From Solen grandis (taxonomy: Eukaryota > Mollusca > Bivalvia > Adapedonta > Solenidae): a DNA stretch of 64,000 nucleotides. Every line of letters begins with the position of its first letter. Positions within the stretch are counted from its first letter, which is position 1. The DNA lies in contig CM037789.1 of the NCBI GenBank assembly GCA_021229015.1, positions 33,058,346 to 33,122,345 on the forward strand, in the 5' to 3' direction. Below the pieces are notes generated by a model that made no database searches, had not been told where the DNA came from, and saw only the letters and a list, made by a program, of their open reading frames with translations. Below, in pieces: positions 1 through 11,900 of the stretch. The position numbers and the translations under genes are program-made.

Positions 1-1
1 A

Positions 2-163
2 AAAAAAAAGAGTATGGTGATATTGTGTCTAATTGAGCATCCAGAATATAAATATTTGTCTAACGGGGCAATAACAGAATTTGAAATTGCAGTGAGAGAT
101 GAAAATGGTAGTAAAATCGATAATCATGGTCTACCTATAAGTTTTGTATTTGAAATAATTTAG
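2..163 (+). CDS. 3' end of a virus-like structural protein (partial, cut by window edge)
   Basis: The frame is open from the window start to a TAG at 161-163. The visible tail reads as a beta-rich C-terminus (EFEIAVRDENGSKIDNHG, then PISFVFEI). From memory, such tails end a structural or capsid-like protein in multi-gene virus-like or Maverick/adintovirus-like elements of invertebrate genomes. The two short genes that follow have the order and character I associate with the same elements. Only about 53 residues are visible, so the family is an inference. An unrelated host gene's last exon cannot be excluded. Confidence 0.35.
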   Translation, partial: KKKSMVILCLIEHPEYKYLSNGAITEFEIAVRDENGSKIDNHGLPISFVFEII

Positions 164-181
164 TTATGAGTATATATAAAA

Positions 182-532
182 ATGAGTATCTTTGAAATTA
201 AAACACATAAAAGAAACAACGACCTTGAAGTTCTTACGATGCATGTTCGTGATTTACATAGGCGAGTAAGACCAATCACAGATTTAGAGCAGAGAATTAC
301 AGATTTTCAGCAGAGTGTCCATGATAGTAGAAACACTATGTTTCAACAAATTGATACACAGGTAGAAAGGCATAACCAACTTCGAGACAGGGTTACAGAA
401 CTGACTATAAACAACCGTTTATTACAAAATACTATTGAGAATATGAAAAACGTGTTGGTAATTTCAATATTTGCAGAAAGTAAGGTACCTCTTGTACAAA
501 ACGAAATTCTGTCTTTTGGAAATGGGGGTTAA
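182..532 (+). CDS. Small coiled-coil protein of a virus-like element
   Basis: This 116-codon ORF has an ATG start 18 bases after the preceding stop. Residues 15-90 are rich in Glu, Gln, Arg, Leu and Asn with heptad-like spacing (HVRDLHRRVR, RHNQLRDRVTELTINNRLL), so a coiled coil is likely. No catalytic motif, signal peptide or membrane segment is visible. The tight spacing to the upstream capsid-like tail and the short membrane-type ORF downstream suggest a compact multi-gene element rather than an ordinary host gene. No polyadenylation signal lies between the ORFs. The function is unknown; a structural or scaffold role is only a guess. Confidence 0.4.
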   Translation: MSIFEIKTHKRNNDLEVLTMHVRDLHRRVRPITDLEQRITDFQQSVHDSRNTMFQQIDTQVERHNQLRDRVTELTINNRLLQNTIENMKNVLVISIFAESKVPLVQNEILSFGNGG

Positions 533-653
533 GAAAGCGGGGATGGTTATGTAAGGATGCGTCGTGGTCGGATTTTAGGAATTGGTCTGGCAAGTAAATA
601 CAGTTGTTTCGTTATTAATTGAATTATTTATTTTTTATATTTACTAATAAAAG

Positions 654-929
654 ATGAAACAACCAACAGCGCCAAGTTTGTATCCAGAATTATCCAGCAA
701 GGAAGGGCAGAATTATAGATTACAGAAAATATCAGAGATAGAGCATAAAATGATTAAGGAAAGGGATAATAGACAGTCATTATATAAGAATTATAAACGC
801 AGTATAAATATCACAGATGGGGTCGACACAACTCTTATTTCTGGGAGCGTGATTATGGCGATGCCTTTTATGTTGCCATTAGAGATTGCAGCAATAGTTT
901 GGGAGAAAAAAAACATTGGAAAAAGGTGA
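654..929 (+). CDS. Small putative membrane protein of a virus-like element, probably truncated
   Basis: This ORF has 91 codons. The N-terminus contains LYPEL, followed by a basic and acidic helix (NYRLQKISEIEHKMIKERD), a YKNYKRSINI segment and a hydrophobic stretch (about residues 58-83). The pattern of LYP, then a K/E helix, YKKYK and a hydrophobic tail matches my recollection of a small membrane protein found next to the capsid-like gene in such elements. The ORF stops after WEKKNIGKR. A short D/E/I-rich coding-like stretch continues in another frame to about 990, so a late frameshift is likely. I see no integrase or polymerase, so this is probably an element remnant. Confidence 0.4.
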   Translation: MKQPTAPSLYPELSSKEGQNYRLQKISEIEHKMIKERDNRQSLYKNYKRSINITDGVDTTLISGSVIMAMPFMLPLEIAAIVWEKKNIGKR

Positions 930-1053
930 AAAACACAATCAGATGAAGAAGTATTCATAAATGATATCGTCACAAAAATTTGCCCAAAAAAGTAAAATAT
1001 TTGGAAAGCAGTCATGCTACATGCAAGAGAAATAACTTGGCAAGCATCCATAG

Positions 1054-1260
1054 AGTGACACCCCTGTCAGTAGTTGGCAAGTGTACAGCCAGTGACACCC
1101 CTGTCAGTAGTTGGCAAGTGTACAGCCAGTGACACCCCTATCAGTAGTTTGCAAGTGTACAGTCAGTGACACCCCTGTCAGTAGTTTGCAAGTGTACAGT
1201 CAGTGACACCCCTATCAGTAGTTTGCAAGTGTACAGCTAGTGACACCCCTATCAGTAGTT
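1054..1260. repeat. 37-bp minisatellite, about 5.6 copies
   Basis: The unit begins GTGACACCCCTGTCAGTAG and ends with GCAAGTGTACAG. Starts at 1055, 1092, 1129, 1166, 1203 and 1240 are exactly 37 bp apart. It begins about 60 bases after the last coding-like stretch of the virus-like element. Confidence 0.9.
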
Positions 1261-1315
1261 TTATCAGACGTGGCTATGTTGAAATAGTCAAGTGACATTT
1301 AAGTGATTTATCTAC

Positions 1316-1338
1316 ATGTATGTATGTATGTATGTATG
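1316..1338. repeat. (TGTA)n microsatellite
   Basis: A run of ATGT/TGTA tetranucleotides is visible directly. Confidence 0.8.
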
Positions 1339-2856
1339 GGTTATGAAAGTAATAATAAAGCAATTAAAAATATCTTTGTTTAATATTCTAGTACTTTTGC
1401 ATATTTTGTTTCATAAATATGAATAAAGTTCAAGAAATATACAAGCATAACGATTAAGTCCGAATATATCAACAGGTGCCTCTTGGTACAGGCTAATGCG
1501 CAAACAAATAAAAATAATGTTTCCTATTATATTTAAAATTTTAAAAACAAACTTTTTTTCAAGTTGAAATTATGCAGTTGTATGTATTTGTTTCGACTGA
1601 ATTATACTTACTTAATTCGTGTAAATCAATACACACGTATCAATAATAAAAACCAGCAATCAGTTTTGATAAGTTTTCTATACCAGTTAAACCTTACCCA
1701 TTAGTCGATATAATGGTTTCAAGGCAATGAGTTTTTCACACCTTGACCGACCGGTATTGTCAGGGTAATTATCTATGTAATGGGCTTAATGGGACTCAGT
1801 CCGCCGTTCGATATTCGGATTTTACAGAATCTGGCATTGTCAGAGGAAAGTAATACGATACGATACTTTAATTACATAAAACATTATACAGTGCTTATAA
1901 CAAGTAACAAATAAACAATGAACGGAGAGTGAATATTTAACATTTAACAGGAGCAATATAGGAAATTTTGGTTTCAAATATCCCCATCATAGCAAATATA
2001 TTTATCAACAGTCAGCAAAACGAGATATAAAACAGGTTATCAACGAATTGTAGGGATACAGAATTTAACATTATTAGTGGCGGAAAGGTATTGATTATAT
2101 TTATTATTATTTACTTTTTAGAATCCGAATAATATAATATTCGTATTTACATGAAGAATTTCAGCAAATTTTGTGAAAAACTTGTACGTTGTGCAACAAT
2201 AAATTTCAGGTAAGTTTGTCTTAACTGATTAGCTAAATGTAGATTACATAGGAAAAAATCGGGACAAAACATCGATATTTAGAGCTTTCCGGTTTTCTGA
2301 GAGTGCGGTTTTCTTAGAGTGCACTATACTTAGTTGATCTTCCTTCGTTGGGTCAATTTGAATTGTAATTAGCTTTACTTCAATTTTCCCCTTTTTTCGT
2401 ATTTTTCGAATTATTTAAAGTTTGAAAAATATATATTTTATTTGTTTGTTGTTTCTTTATTTTCGTAAAATCGAGACTCTATCCGCCCCACCTTCTGTTG
2501 TACTTACTACTTTCACATTAAAATTCAGATTCTTTCGATCTAAAATGACTTAATTACGAAAGAAAAACATGACTTCTTGAAAAAAAGAATATAATGTTAA
2601 ATTAACACACATTTCCTTTTACTTGAAATACAAACGCTTCTTTTCAGTGTAGTACACATAGCTGCTAACGTTAAAATAATAAAAGCTATTCTAAACAACA
2701 ACATTTTTTTCTAGATCTTATATCTAAATTTATCTAAGAATTAAATTACAGAATATATTTAAGATCTAGTTTTAAATCATGTTTAATTATTAATTTATTA
2801 GGCTCTCTCTCTCTCACTATTTATCAGTAAATTTCTTATTTTGATATATATAGTTG

Positions 2857-2858
<2 letters not shown>

Positions 2859-2887
<29 letters not shown>
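2859..2887. repeat. (GA)n microsatellite
   Basis: Uninterrupted GA dinucleotides follow GTGTGTGA. A CT run about 45 bases upstream (2803-2816) is its inverted counterpart. Confidence 0.85.
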
Positions 2888-2888
<1 letters not shown>

Positions 2889-4744
2889 TCTCACTGCAGT
2901 CGGTATCCAAATCGCAGTCCAGTAGCAAAGCCGGGTAGATCTAAATACTATTCCTATAAAAAGGAAGGGGGGGGGGGGGGAATTCGTAATCCTGAACCCA
3001 GGACATGCCAAGACATACATATAATCAAAATGAAAAAATAAAATAAATGCTGTGTTTGCTGTGAGGCTCTGACACCTATATCGATCACATTTATTCACAA
3101 TTACTTCGTGCTACCTTTGTGCAGGCTCATGTAGACTGCCCATCTCTGCTATTGTAAAAAGACTTTATCCCAGTGAATTATATTGAATGCACTACAAAAG
3201 GAACTTATATCAACGACCAGTAAGTAACTCGTTATAACAAATAATAAAGCAGCTAAAAAAAGAATCATAGAGGGCGTAAGGAGTTGCTTAGTCGTATTAA
3301 CGATAAACGAAATCCTTATAACTTAATTTGACAACTTTCTGAAAATACTATGTGACATGCATATGGTCAATACCTAGCGTGTAACTAAAATATTAGTCGA
3401 CATAAAAGAACACCAGCTAAATCGTCTTTACACTATGACAAAATTGGTCCTGAAAATCCTATATTGCATTTCGGAATCCCAGGATTGTTTGTAAGTATTT
3501 ATATTAAAAATAAATAGTTGTGTTCAAAGTGTGTGTGGGAGAGAGAGAGATAGAGAAAGAGACGGGCGAGGGGCAGGAACAGCATATGTACGTAATATTG
3601 CACTGAAGCTATTTTTATCTTTTATCTTTAAAGATTACACAAACGATCGGGGTTTTCCTTTACATGAAATCTATCTAGTTTTCTTATTGAGTTTGAAATC
3701 AATAAAAGCGGGTGTTAATATTGTCGTCGATCTCAGTAATTAATACCTGGGACAACTAGTCAATCTAGGAGAAATCAGTCAGGTAAATCATTTGTATCTT
3801 ATTAGCCTAACTTCATAGATTATGTTTTAATCATTTTAGCTAGATAAACCTCGGGACAAGTTTATCTTTTATTTTTCCAGACATATAAATTTCAAAATAA
3901 TTGTCATTATATGCTGGGAATGATGTAAATACATTCTCTTTCTCACTGTCTTTCTTATCTTCTTTCTCTCGATCCCCTCTTTCTCTCTCCCACACTAATC
4001 AACAGAGTATCATTTCTTTTTCTCATTTATTCTCTCATAATACCACTCATAAACATTATACATTGTACCTTTCTGTATCTCTACTTCAAATGTAATCTCT
4101 CGTTACATATGTTACATTTAACATTCTATATTTGTTTTATTTTATTTCTAGTTCTAATTTGTTGGATATGATTGACTATGTTTGGGACACACTTTGGTAC
4201 CTTAGACAAATTTATGAAATTTGAAATATAACACTGTGTTTAAAATACAATATAGTGCTGAAGTTTGTGTTACAGCAGATATTTTTACGCGTGTTTACAT
4301 TATTATTATTATCAACATCAAATTATTAATGGGATTTATTTGCTTTGAACCAGGAATTGTAATATCGATGTTTAATACGTACACGTACTTGTGCACAGGT
4401 AGTTTTAACTTATCGGCTTGATAAATGTCTGTTCATGTTCTTCAATTGATAAAACACACACACACTAAGGGTATGGAAACTAGATTTAGAATGATAAAAC
4501 CTATACTTAAGATTTTCTATTTCATTTACCGTCATTTGGCTAATAGCATTCATTCTTCCCATGCACTGAGTGCATAGGATGAGCTTACGAATTCCCTACC
4601 TTTAACTGGTGAAGACGCCATGTTGTGGAATACGTAACGTGGTATGGCAAACACCTTCTTCGGGGAAACCGTATTCCCGTGTAATGTGACCTACATTTGC
4701 CGAGTTTGTTTGTCAGGAAACAAAGACTTCACCAGCGTGAACAG

Positions 4745-4748
<4 letters not shown>

Positions 4749-4784
<36 letters not shown>

Positions 4785-4793
4785 TATAAAAAT

Positions 4794-4825
<32 letters not shown>
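4749..4825. repeat. (TA)n microsatellite
   Basis: TA dinucleotides with a few AAATA interruptions are visible directly. Confidence 0.9.
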
Positions 4826-5409
4826 TCAAATTGTACCAATCATCTGTAAACGAGCTCCTTTAGCCATAGGCCGCCACAAAAGTCATCAAGAGTGATTAAT
4901 TTAAGTTGTGACAACTTGTCTCGTAATCGATGTAAATTGGTTTTCCGTTTTAGTACGTCTAAATGTAATACATGTAGAACTGTGACGAAATGAGAGGGAC
5001 ACCCATTATGCTTTCGGTCCTTTGTTTATAAAATAGTACGTTCAGAGTTACCTCCCCTGATTTCTAATTTACTTCCTGTTTCATCACTTGTAAACACGAG
5101 GGCCGACAATCGAGACATTTAAGAGGTAAAAAAACTATCTGTGAATGTATGTGCGTGTTTGAGTGTGCGTGTGTGTTTATTTGAAATGACTTCTTATTGT
5201 GTTATTAGCATTTAACGGGCTGTTTCTTCGTTTTTATTTGGATTTACTTGAATAATGCCAGTTGCCATGGAGACTCGTCACTTTCCGTTTTTGGATCGGC
5301 CATACTCGGAAATCCGCTAGGGGCATTACAATCAGTGGGCGGAGTTTAGCGGGGTCGTGTGACTTAGGCCTATATAAACTGTTTCTTCACCGCATACGTT
5401 CATATTCCC

Positions 5410-6782
5410 TTATTATCTAATAAGTCAAATATAGCAAAAAGGGAAGCCGAAAAGGCTAGCTTCCTGGTAAAACATTATGCTGAAGCTGCCAGTGATTCAA
5501 ATGTAGAAGAAGATACACTTAAATTTTAAAATATTTTTGAATCAATTCATACAGACTTGTTTAAAGATGAAGGTCTAGATTCATTGGAACTTAATGGCCA
5601 ATTTACTTTACCTGAATTATACAAAATCATACACAGTAGGAGAAATTCGGCCACAGGTTTGGGACAAAATCTCCTACTGTTTATTTAAACAAATGCCTTC
5701 ATCAGCGCTTAAGCTTTGATTAATTTTGTTCAATTCTGTTTGGTCTGCTGGTATCTGTCCTGACGTCTGGAAACGGGCGGTTATTATCCCTCTCTTAAAA
5801 CAAGGAAAACCCTCGTCTGATCCAAAGTCATATCGACCCATTAGCCTCACTTCTCACCCAGGAAAATTAATGGAAGGTTTGGTTTGGTCCATTACCAATG
5901 ATCACATTAATAACAATTACCTCCAATTTACTCATATATTTACAGATGGAAGTAAAGACCCTACACGGGCAAAGTAGGAGCAGCATATTCCATTCCTTCG
6001 CTGCAAATAAGTCACTCAGCAAGGTTAAATGATCATTTATCTATTTATTCTTCAGAACTTCTTGCAATTTATAATGCCCTTTCATGGATTCATCAATTTG
6101 AAGAAAAGCAAGTACATGTAGTTATTTTCTCAGACTCCTTGGCCGCTCTCACCTCCATCAAAAATAACAACAGTAAATCAAGACCAGATCTACTTAAGAA
6201 TATTTTTATATTGTATAATGAATGTATAAACAAAGGCCTTGATATTATTCTAGAATGGTGCCCTGCTCACATAGGTTTATCGGGTAATGAAGAGGCTGAT
6301 CAGGCGACCAAGGAAGGACTTCTATATTCAGTAGTTACTAATGAATTGCCCTCTTGCTCCATCAGAAATATATTCTCTTATTAGGACCAAAGTTTTGAAT
6401 AAATGGAAATCTCTTGTTAAGGAACGTGATTGCAAACAAACTTTTCAAAGACATACAGTCAGTCTAAATCAACCTTATATATATTCTTTATAAATAAATA
6501 TGGACAAATGCATTACTAGATTACGTTTGGGAGTTAACTTATTGCCGGGGAATAGGGGTCAATATATCTTGAACACCCCTAAAAAGTGCACGGTCTGCCT
6601 GAGAGATTTTACTACCGAACACTTTCTTATAGATTGCCGAGGCTAGTCTCAAGGCCGTCCTGGTGGGGTTACACCTTGATCTCACAGTCGATAATGTTTT
6701 GAACCCAAGCAAAGCGGTCAGGAGATCGGTATTCAAAGCACTAGAGACATATATTCTAGACTGTCAGATGACTGACAAGATT
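5410..6782 (+). pseudogene. Decayed non-LTR retrotransposon with RNase H domain (RT core deleted)
   Basis: In order, the remains are: a linker before the RT (translating to KREAEKASFLVKHYAEAASD, then an in-frame stop, then RRNSATG); the first RT block at 5726-5900 (PDVWKRAVIIPLLKQGK, SYRPISLTSHPGKLME); a jump straight to RNase H (FTDGSKD at about 5940, ELLAIYNAL, FSDSLAAL, EWCPAHIGLSGNEEAD at about 6255-6300); and a C-terminal zinc-knuckle-like stretch (CTVCLRDFTTEHFLIDC, about 6595-6645). RNase H Asp/Glu/Asp/Asp residues are visible. RNase H after RT points to the I/Jockey-type supergroup. Several stops and frameshifts, and loss of the RT palm including YADD, make this a dead copy. The 3' end near 6780 has no clear poly-A tail. 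Confidence 0.8.
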
Positions 6783-7431
6783 TAAAAAGTTATATACTCG
6801 GTGCATTATGTGAGGGATCATACTAAACATTCTGAATGTGTTAAATTTTAAATTGTTTTTCCTTAATGAAGGACAGACAGACAGAAAGCCTCCCTATCTC
6901 ACAATATCCAATGCTATGACTTTGACTTATACAAATAAATTTATAAGTTTATAGCGAACGTTTTATGTGACTGCTTACAATGGTGTACATAATTAAAAGC
7001 AATTAAATATCTGGCTATTTCCACTATTACCAAGTTTTGAACGGAAATAGAATGTAGTCTACTCTTGGAAATATTAAAATGATTTACCTAATCAATTAAG
7101 TAATGATAATATTATAAGTACATAGATGTAATTTTATAAAACATGATACAATGTTTATAATTATACACTAAGTTCATAATAATAAACAAATGAAAGCAGG
7201 AAAAGTACTTAATTTTAAAAAATAGTATTCTTTTAATCATCATTTACACATATATATTTCTCAACACAAAATAATCAACTTATTCTCATTTAAAGACATT
7301 AGTACATAATCATCTTTTGTTATTTACAATATGTCAATATTTTATATTGAATCATTATGAAATATAATGGGCCTTTAATATATCAGCTTTACTCGACTGG
7401 TATTGTTTTGTGATGAAGAGTTTAGTTATTT

Positions 7432-7470
<39 letters not shown>

Positions 7471-7868
7471 CTGTTATTTCTTTCGTGTAAAGGTTTTATT
7501 GAACATCAATGAATATCTCTTACGAAAACAGCAAACTTCTGCGCATAAATACATATCACGTTGCAATCTTTTTTGGAATTCTGGAATCACCTGACTTACA
7601 ATGCCTGTCAATACAGTTGATTGTATTCATTTAAAATAAGTATATGTAATACTGACTTACTTTACGTGACTATCACGTGTTCAATTATCTGGCAATCCCG
7701 TATGTTCCAAGTGGAGCTACAAATAGACCGATGGGTTTCCACTTGGCATCTAAGTAACGACGTTATACATGTTCGTTGACAATGTGGCGTGAGTCCGTAT
7801 TCTGTTATTAATCCGTCTATTTCTTTTTCTGCAGCACGTTTTAAATTCATCTGGTAGAGGAAGAAGAA
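6783..7868. other. AT-rich spacer with no recognised gene
   Basis: This is AT-rich sequence with a TA microsatellite at 7435-7468. The ORFs seen here on either strand have no recognisable motif or splice context. The last part just upstream of 7869 is the expected position of the promoter and 5' UTR of the D8C-like gene, but no TATA box was recognised. Confidence 0.5.
7435..7468. repeat. (TA)n microsatellite
   Basis: About 17 TA units are visible directly. Confidence 0.9.
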
Positions 7869-8888
7869 ATGGAAAAAGACGGAGTTAAAGTAACCTTTGC
7901 GATATTTTTTATCGGCCTACGGATAGGTAAATCAGTTTCTTTATCAACTTGCCTATACATGAAACAGGGGGCATTCGTGGCCAAGTGCTTTGAGTCGCTG
8001 AATTAAATTAAATATTTATAATCTGTTGCAGGATAGTCCTGGGGAGCAGGCCCATTAATTATTCTATGAAAATATAACAAATTACTATGAAACGACATCT
8101 AAATAAATATCTTTGATATTACTGATCATATGTTACCTTGTGGTATCTGTACATTATTTCGGCACTGACTACATGTATATTTTACCACTACTATCTAACA
8201 ATAGACCATTTCTCTCAGAAATGAGACGTAAATCTTCGTAACTCAACGACCATTTACCGAACACATTTATAATCTTCATTTGAGAAATTAACATACGTTT
8301 GAGGTTTCCCCACTCACTGATTGGTCAATTTCAATCAGCGAAATATACTGTGTATGTTTTAGTTATAGTTTATTTTTTACTTACGCTGAATGTATTGCAA
8401 ACTTCTTTGCCTTTGACCTTGCATTATGAAACCGATTCCCGTTTGATTGAAAGTACACGTGACAGTTTAGAGTATGTATGTACTAGTTAGAACAGATTAA
8501 GTGAAATCTTAATGATTAAGAGTAATTGATTAAGAATGATTGCTCTTAATGATTAAGTGCGGCTCTTAACGGTTCCCATTCAGTGATTTTATTGGCTGAA
8601 AAAGTAGGTTATGTTCTAACATTGGATATATTGCAAAACATGAAGTTTGATCAATCGCAGCTGCAACAAGCTCCGCCCATTATATCCAAAGATCACGTAG
8701 GCACCATCCACACTCATATTTCCTCCTTATCAAGGCCTCACGGATCATTTTATGCAATATATTTTTCAAATTTGAGCGAATTGGGCGTTTTTGAAATTGG
8801 ACAAACTGTAATGCCGATCCTCTGTGGTGTAAACTCAACGATGTTTGGTCTTATGCAGGACAGTTTTGAGTGGAGTGGGCGAATTAGC

Positions 8889-8929
<41 letters not shown>

Positions 8930-11900
8930 TTTGAATAAATCACTCATATGCGCAAACGATTTAATGACATTGATGTTTGCAATAGTTATTTCTCTTTCTA
9001 TATTTCAATTTATTATTTTAATATGCACTTTTATATATTTATAGCATAAAAGAGCTATAATTCATTATTTGAATACGAGAGAGTTTTAAGGTAAAGTATC
9101 TGTAATGGTTCCGCTCATTCCTGGACCAATTAACCCCTACCAAAATAACCAAGGTACTCTAAGATACTCTAATAAAACATTAGGAAACCTTGGTGATTTC
9201 CGTGAAAGGTCATGAGGTCCGAAATATAGCAGGACCATTACAGGGACTTTACCTTAATTACCGAAAAACTTTGATAAACATTTGCTTTTTTTCCTTTTCA
9301 GTGAACGCGTCGTGGTGTGACCAGACATTTGGAGGTATTTTTTTTTATCTCTGTTCATGGACTGAATATTTCAAGAAAATAAAGCACGGTAACTGGGTCT
9401 GAGAACAATATGCCTATCATTCTTTTTAGAATATAACAAGTTATCGTTTGTATACATGGGTATTTATCCAAAAATGTGTACAAGGTATATAATTGCAACT
9501 AGGTATATAATTGGTCTTATTCAATTATTGCGGCGTTTAACTGTAGAGAGCCTAAAGCAGGAAAACAAAAGTGGTAAAAAATATTAAGTATTTGAAAATG
9601 TAGTAGAAATATACTTACTTACCATAGAGCTAGCTCTTGTGGCAACGTAGAAGAGTGTCCGGCTTGCATACCAGTGATCCCGGGTTCGATTCCAAGCCGG
9701 GATAGTAGTTATATAGATACAGGCATAAGTGTGTCAGAGATGATAACATATATATTTAATGAATGTTATATGGGAAAAATGAAAATGTAAAGTAAAGTTA
9801 AGGATAAACTCGAGAAAAGGGATGCTCCGTACGTTAATCCGGACCCAAGTATATCTAGATAAATGAAAGACCACATTACGACGATTAATGTAGTGAATAT
9901 ACGTATAAGTGTGATAATTAAATATATGCTCTGGATGAATAGTGTGAAACTTTCACAATAAGTCTCGTCATAAAGAGAAGAACTGTGAATTATAATGTCA
10001 TACTTACAAAGTAAACGTTATGTAAGATTAAGCCAATTTCCTTCGCAGAGTTTTCACATGAAATGCTTTATTGAAGGATGACGTGAGTTACGGTTAGGTC
10101 AAAAGTTGGGGGGGAGGGATTTACACCGGAATGTATCTGTATAGGAGGGATTCAATAAAAGGTGGGTGGGGTGGGGAAAGCTTAAACACAGCATGACATA
10201 AGGCCTAAGAATACGTTTAATATGTAGGCATGTTCCATTGAAATTCGGCACTACTGATGCCAGCTAGTGGGTTCGAGAGTGATGTAAAACGTATTGTTCA
10301 TACAATGTTTACCTTATTTTCAGACCCTTGCTTGTTCAATGTCAGCAGACCACTTCCAAACATGGACACATCTCGAGCCCTTTCAGACACGTGCACATTA
10401 AAAGGGTGTGACAAGAACGATCTCGACGTAAACACGTGGTACCGAATCGACTACAACGAGTATCACACGTGTCCGAGTACTATCTGTGATAACATAATTT
10501 GGTTTCCAGGTAATGTTCTTGTTGTTATTACATAATTATAATTTTTGTGGGACACTAATTTCTGGCAATTTCGTTAAGGGTTATATTCACGAATATTAAT
10601 CCCCACGAAAACTTGTCTCTTTTATAGACCTCACGTTTTCTAGAAAACAGATCCACGAATAATTGTACCCACGAACATCCCTTAGATACACTTTCATCGA
10701 AATTAAATGTCAACAAAAAGATATGATTTTACAGTATTACTAATCAGTATCTTAAGGGATTAATGCACAGATTCATACTGTTAAATTTGATATAAATTTT
10801 AAACAAAACATCCGAAATCCAAAAGACCCCTTAAGAAGCCCCTCTAGCATGCTATTTTTTTAATCAGTTGATTAATTAATTAACTAAACTTCTGACAGAC
10901 AATATATAAACACACAGGTACGTATAAAGAAACATTATTTATTTATTTTTTTATCTATTTATAAGTAACATTCTTAGTTTATTGAATGGTAAACTATGGA
11001 TAATTTTTGTATATTTATACTTCTAACAGACCCTATAGGACTTCCTGAAGACGGCATCAGGGAGCAGTCAATATACGTCAAAATCGGGGAAGACTGTCAA
11101 GGCCGGGAGTATAAGGTGTTCACCAAGAACTGCAGTCACACCACCAGGCTGTGTCTGGACAGTTCTCTGAAAGATTGCTCGGAAAGACTGGTCCTAGGTA
11201 TGTTTATACCAGTTAATTGTGCACCTTTCTACATTTAAGCAGTCGCCTTTCCCATTCATAGCTAAACATGTGCTTCTGTTGGTTTACCAGATCACTCTTT
11301 GTTACGATGGAATGTTAATTTTAACAATGGGACTGAGGATAGTCCTGTGTGTTCAGAAAATAAGTCATGTTATTTTACCAATTTGATTTTAATAGTATAC
11401 CTGATGATTTTATGTGTGATTCTGTATCAATGTCAAATATTAATATCATAATAGATTACCTTGAGCAAGGTATGCAATCACAAAAGGATGTTGACTGTGT
11501 ATATTCTGAGTGGTGTGATCTTATTAAAAGAACGATGTATCAATCTATTCCACATACACAGATAAACACTATACATAAAACAGGTATTGGTAACAGGAAA
11601 CGTAGACCAGGAAAACCATGGTGGAGTGATAAACTGTCATCTTTGTGGTCGATTATGTGTACTAAAGAGAAGGCATGGCTTAAATCAATTAATAATAGTG
11701 ATAAGCGTAGGTTAAGATATGAATATGTATCTGCCAGAAAATTATTTGATAAAGAGGTTCAGAAATCTAAAAGATATTATTGGTATTCGATGCAAAACGA
11801 ATTGTTGAAAGATGTTAGTAATAATGATGTAAATTTTTGGAAGTCAATTGGAAAGATTGGCATAAATCAGGAAAAGAAAATACATATCCCAATGGAGGTT

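Larger units (their letters stand above)
1339..5400. other. Non-coding AT-rich intergenic stretch
   Basis: No exon with coding character was found on either strand. It contains a CT run (2803-2816), a GA run (2859-2887), a poly-G tract (about 2967-2980), a short GA run (3538-3560), a CT-rich low-complexity stretch (3935-4040) and the TA run listed separately. The short ORFs here encode low-complexity or serine/leucine-rich peptides derived from these repeats. Confidence 0.6.

Noticed and set aside
8583..8891. A 102-codon ORF as a possible extra gene or exon.
   Set aside because: It has no ATG-context support, domain or compatible splice sites, and lies inside intron 1 of the D8C-like gene.
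9628..9708. A functional tRNA gene, because of the good B-box.
   Set aside because: Acceptor and anticodon stems do not pair convincingly, so SINE or relic.
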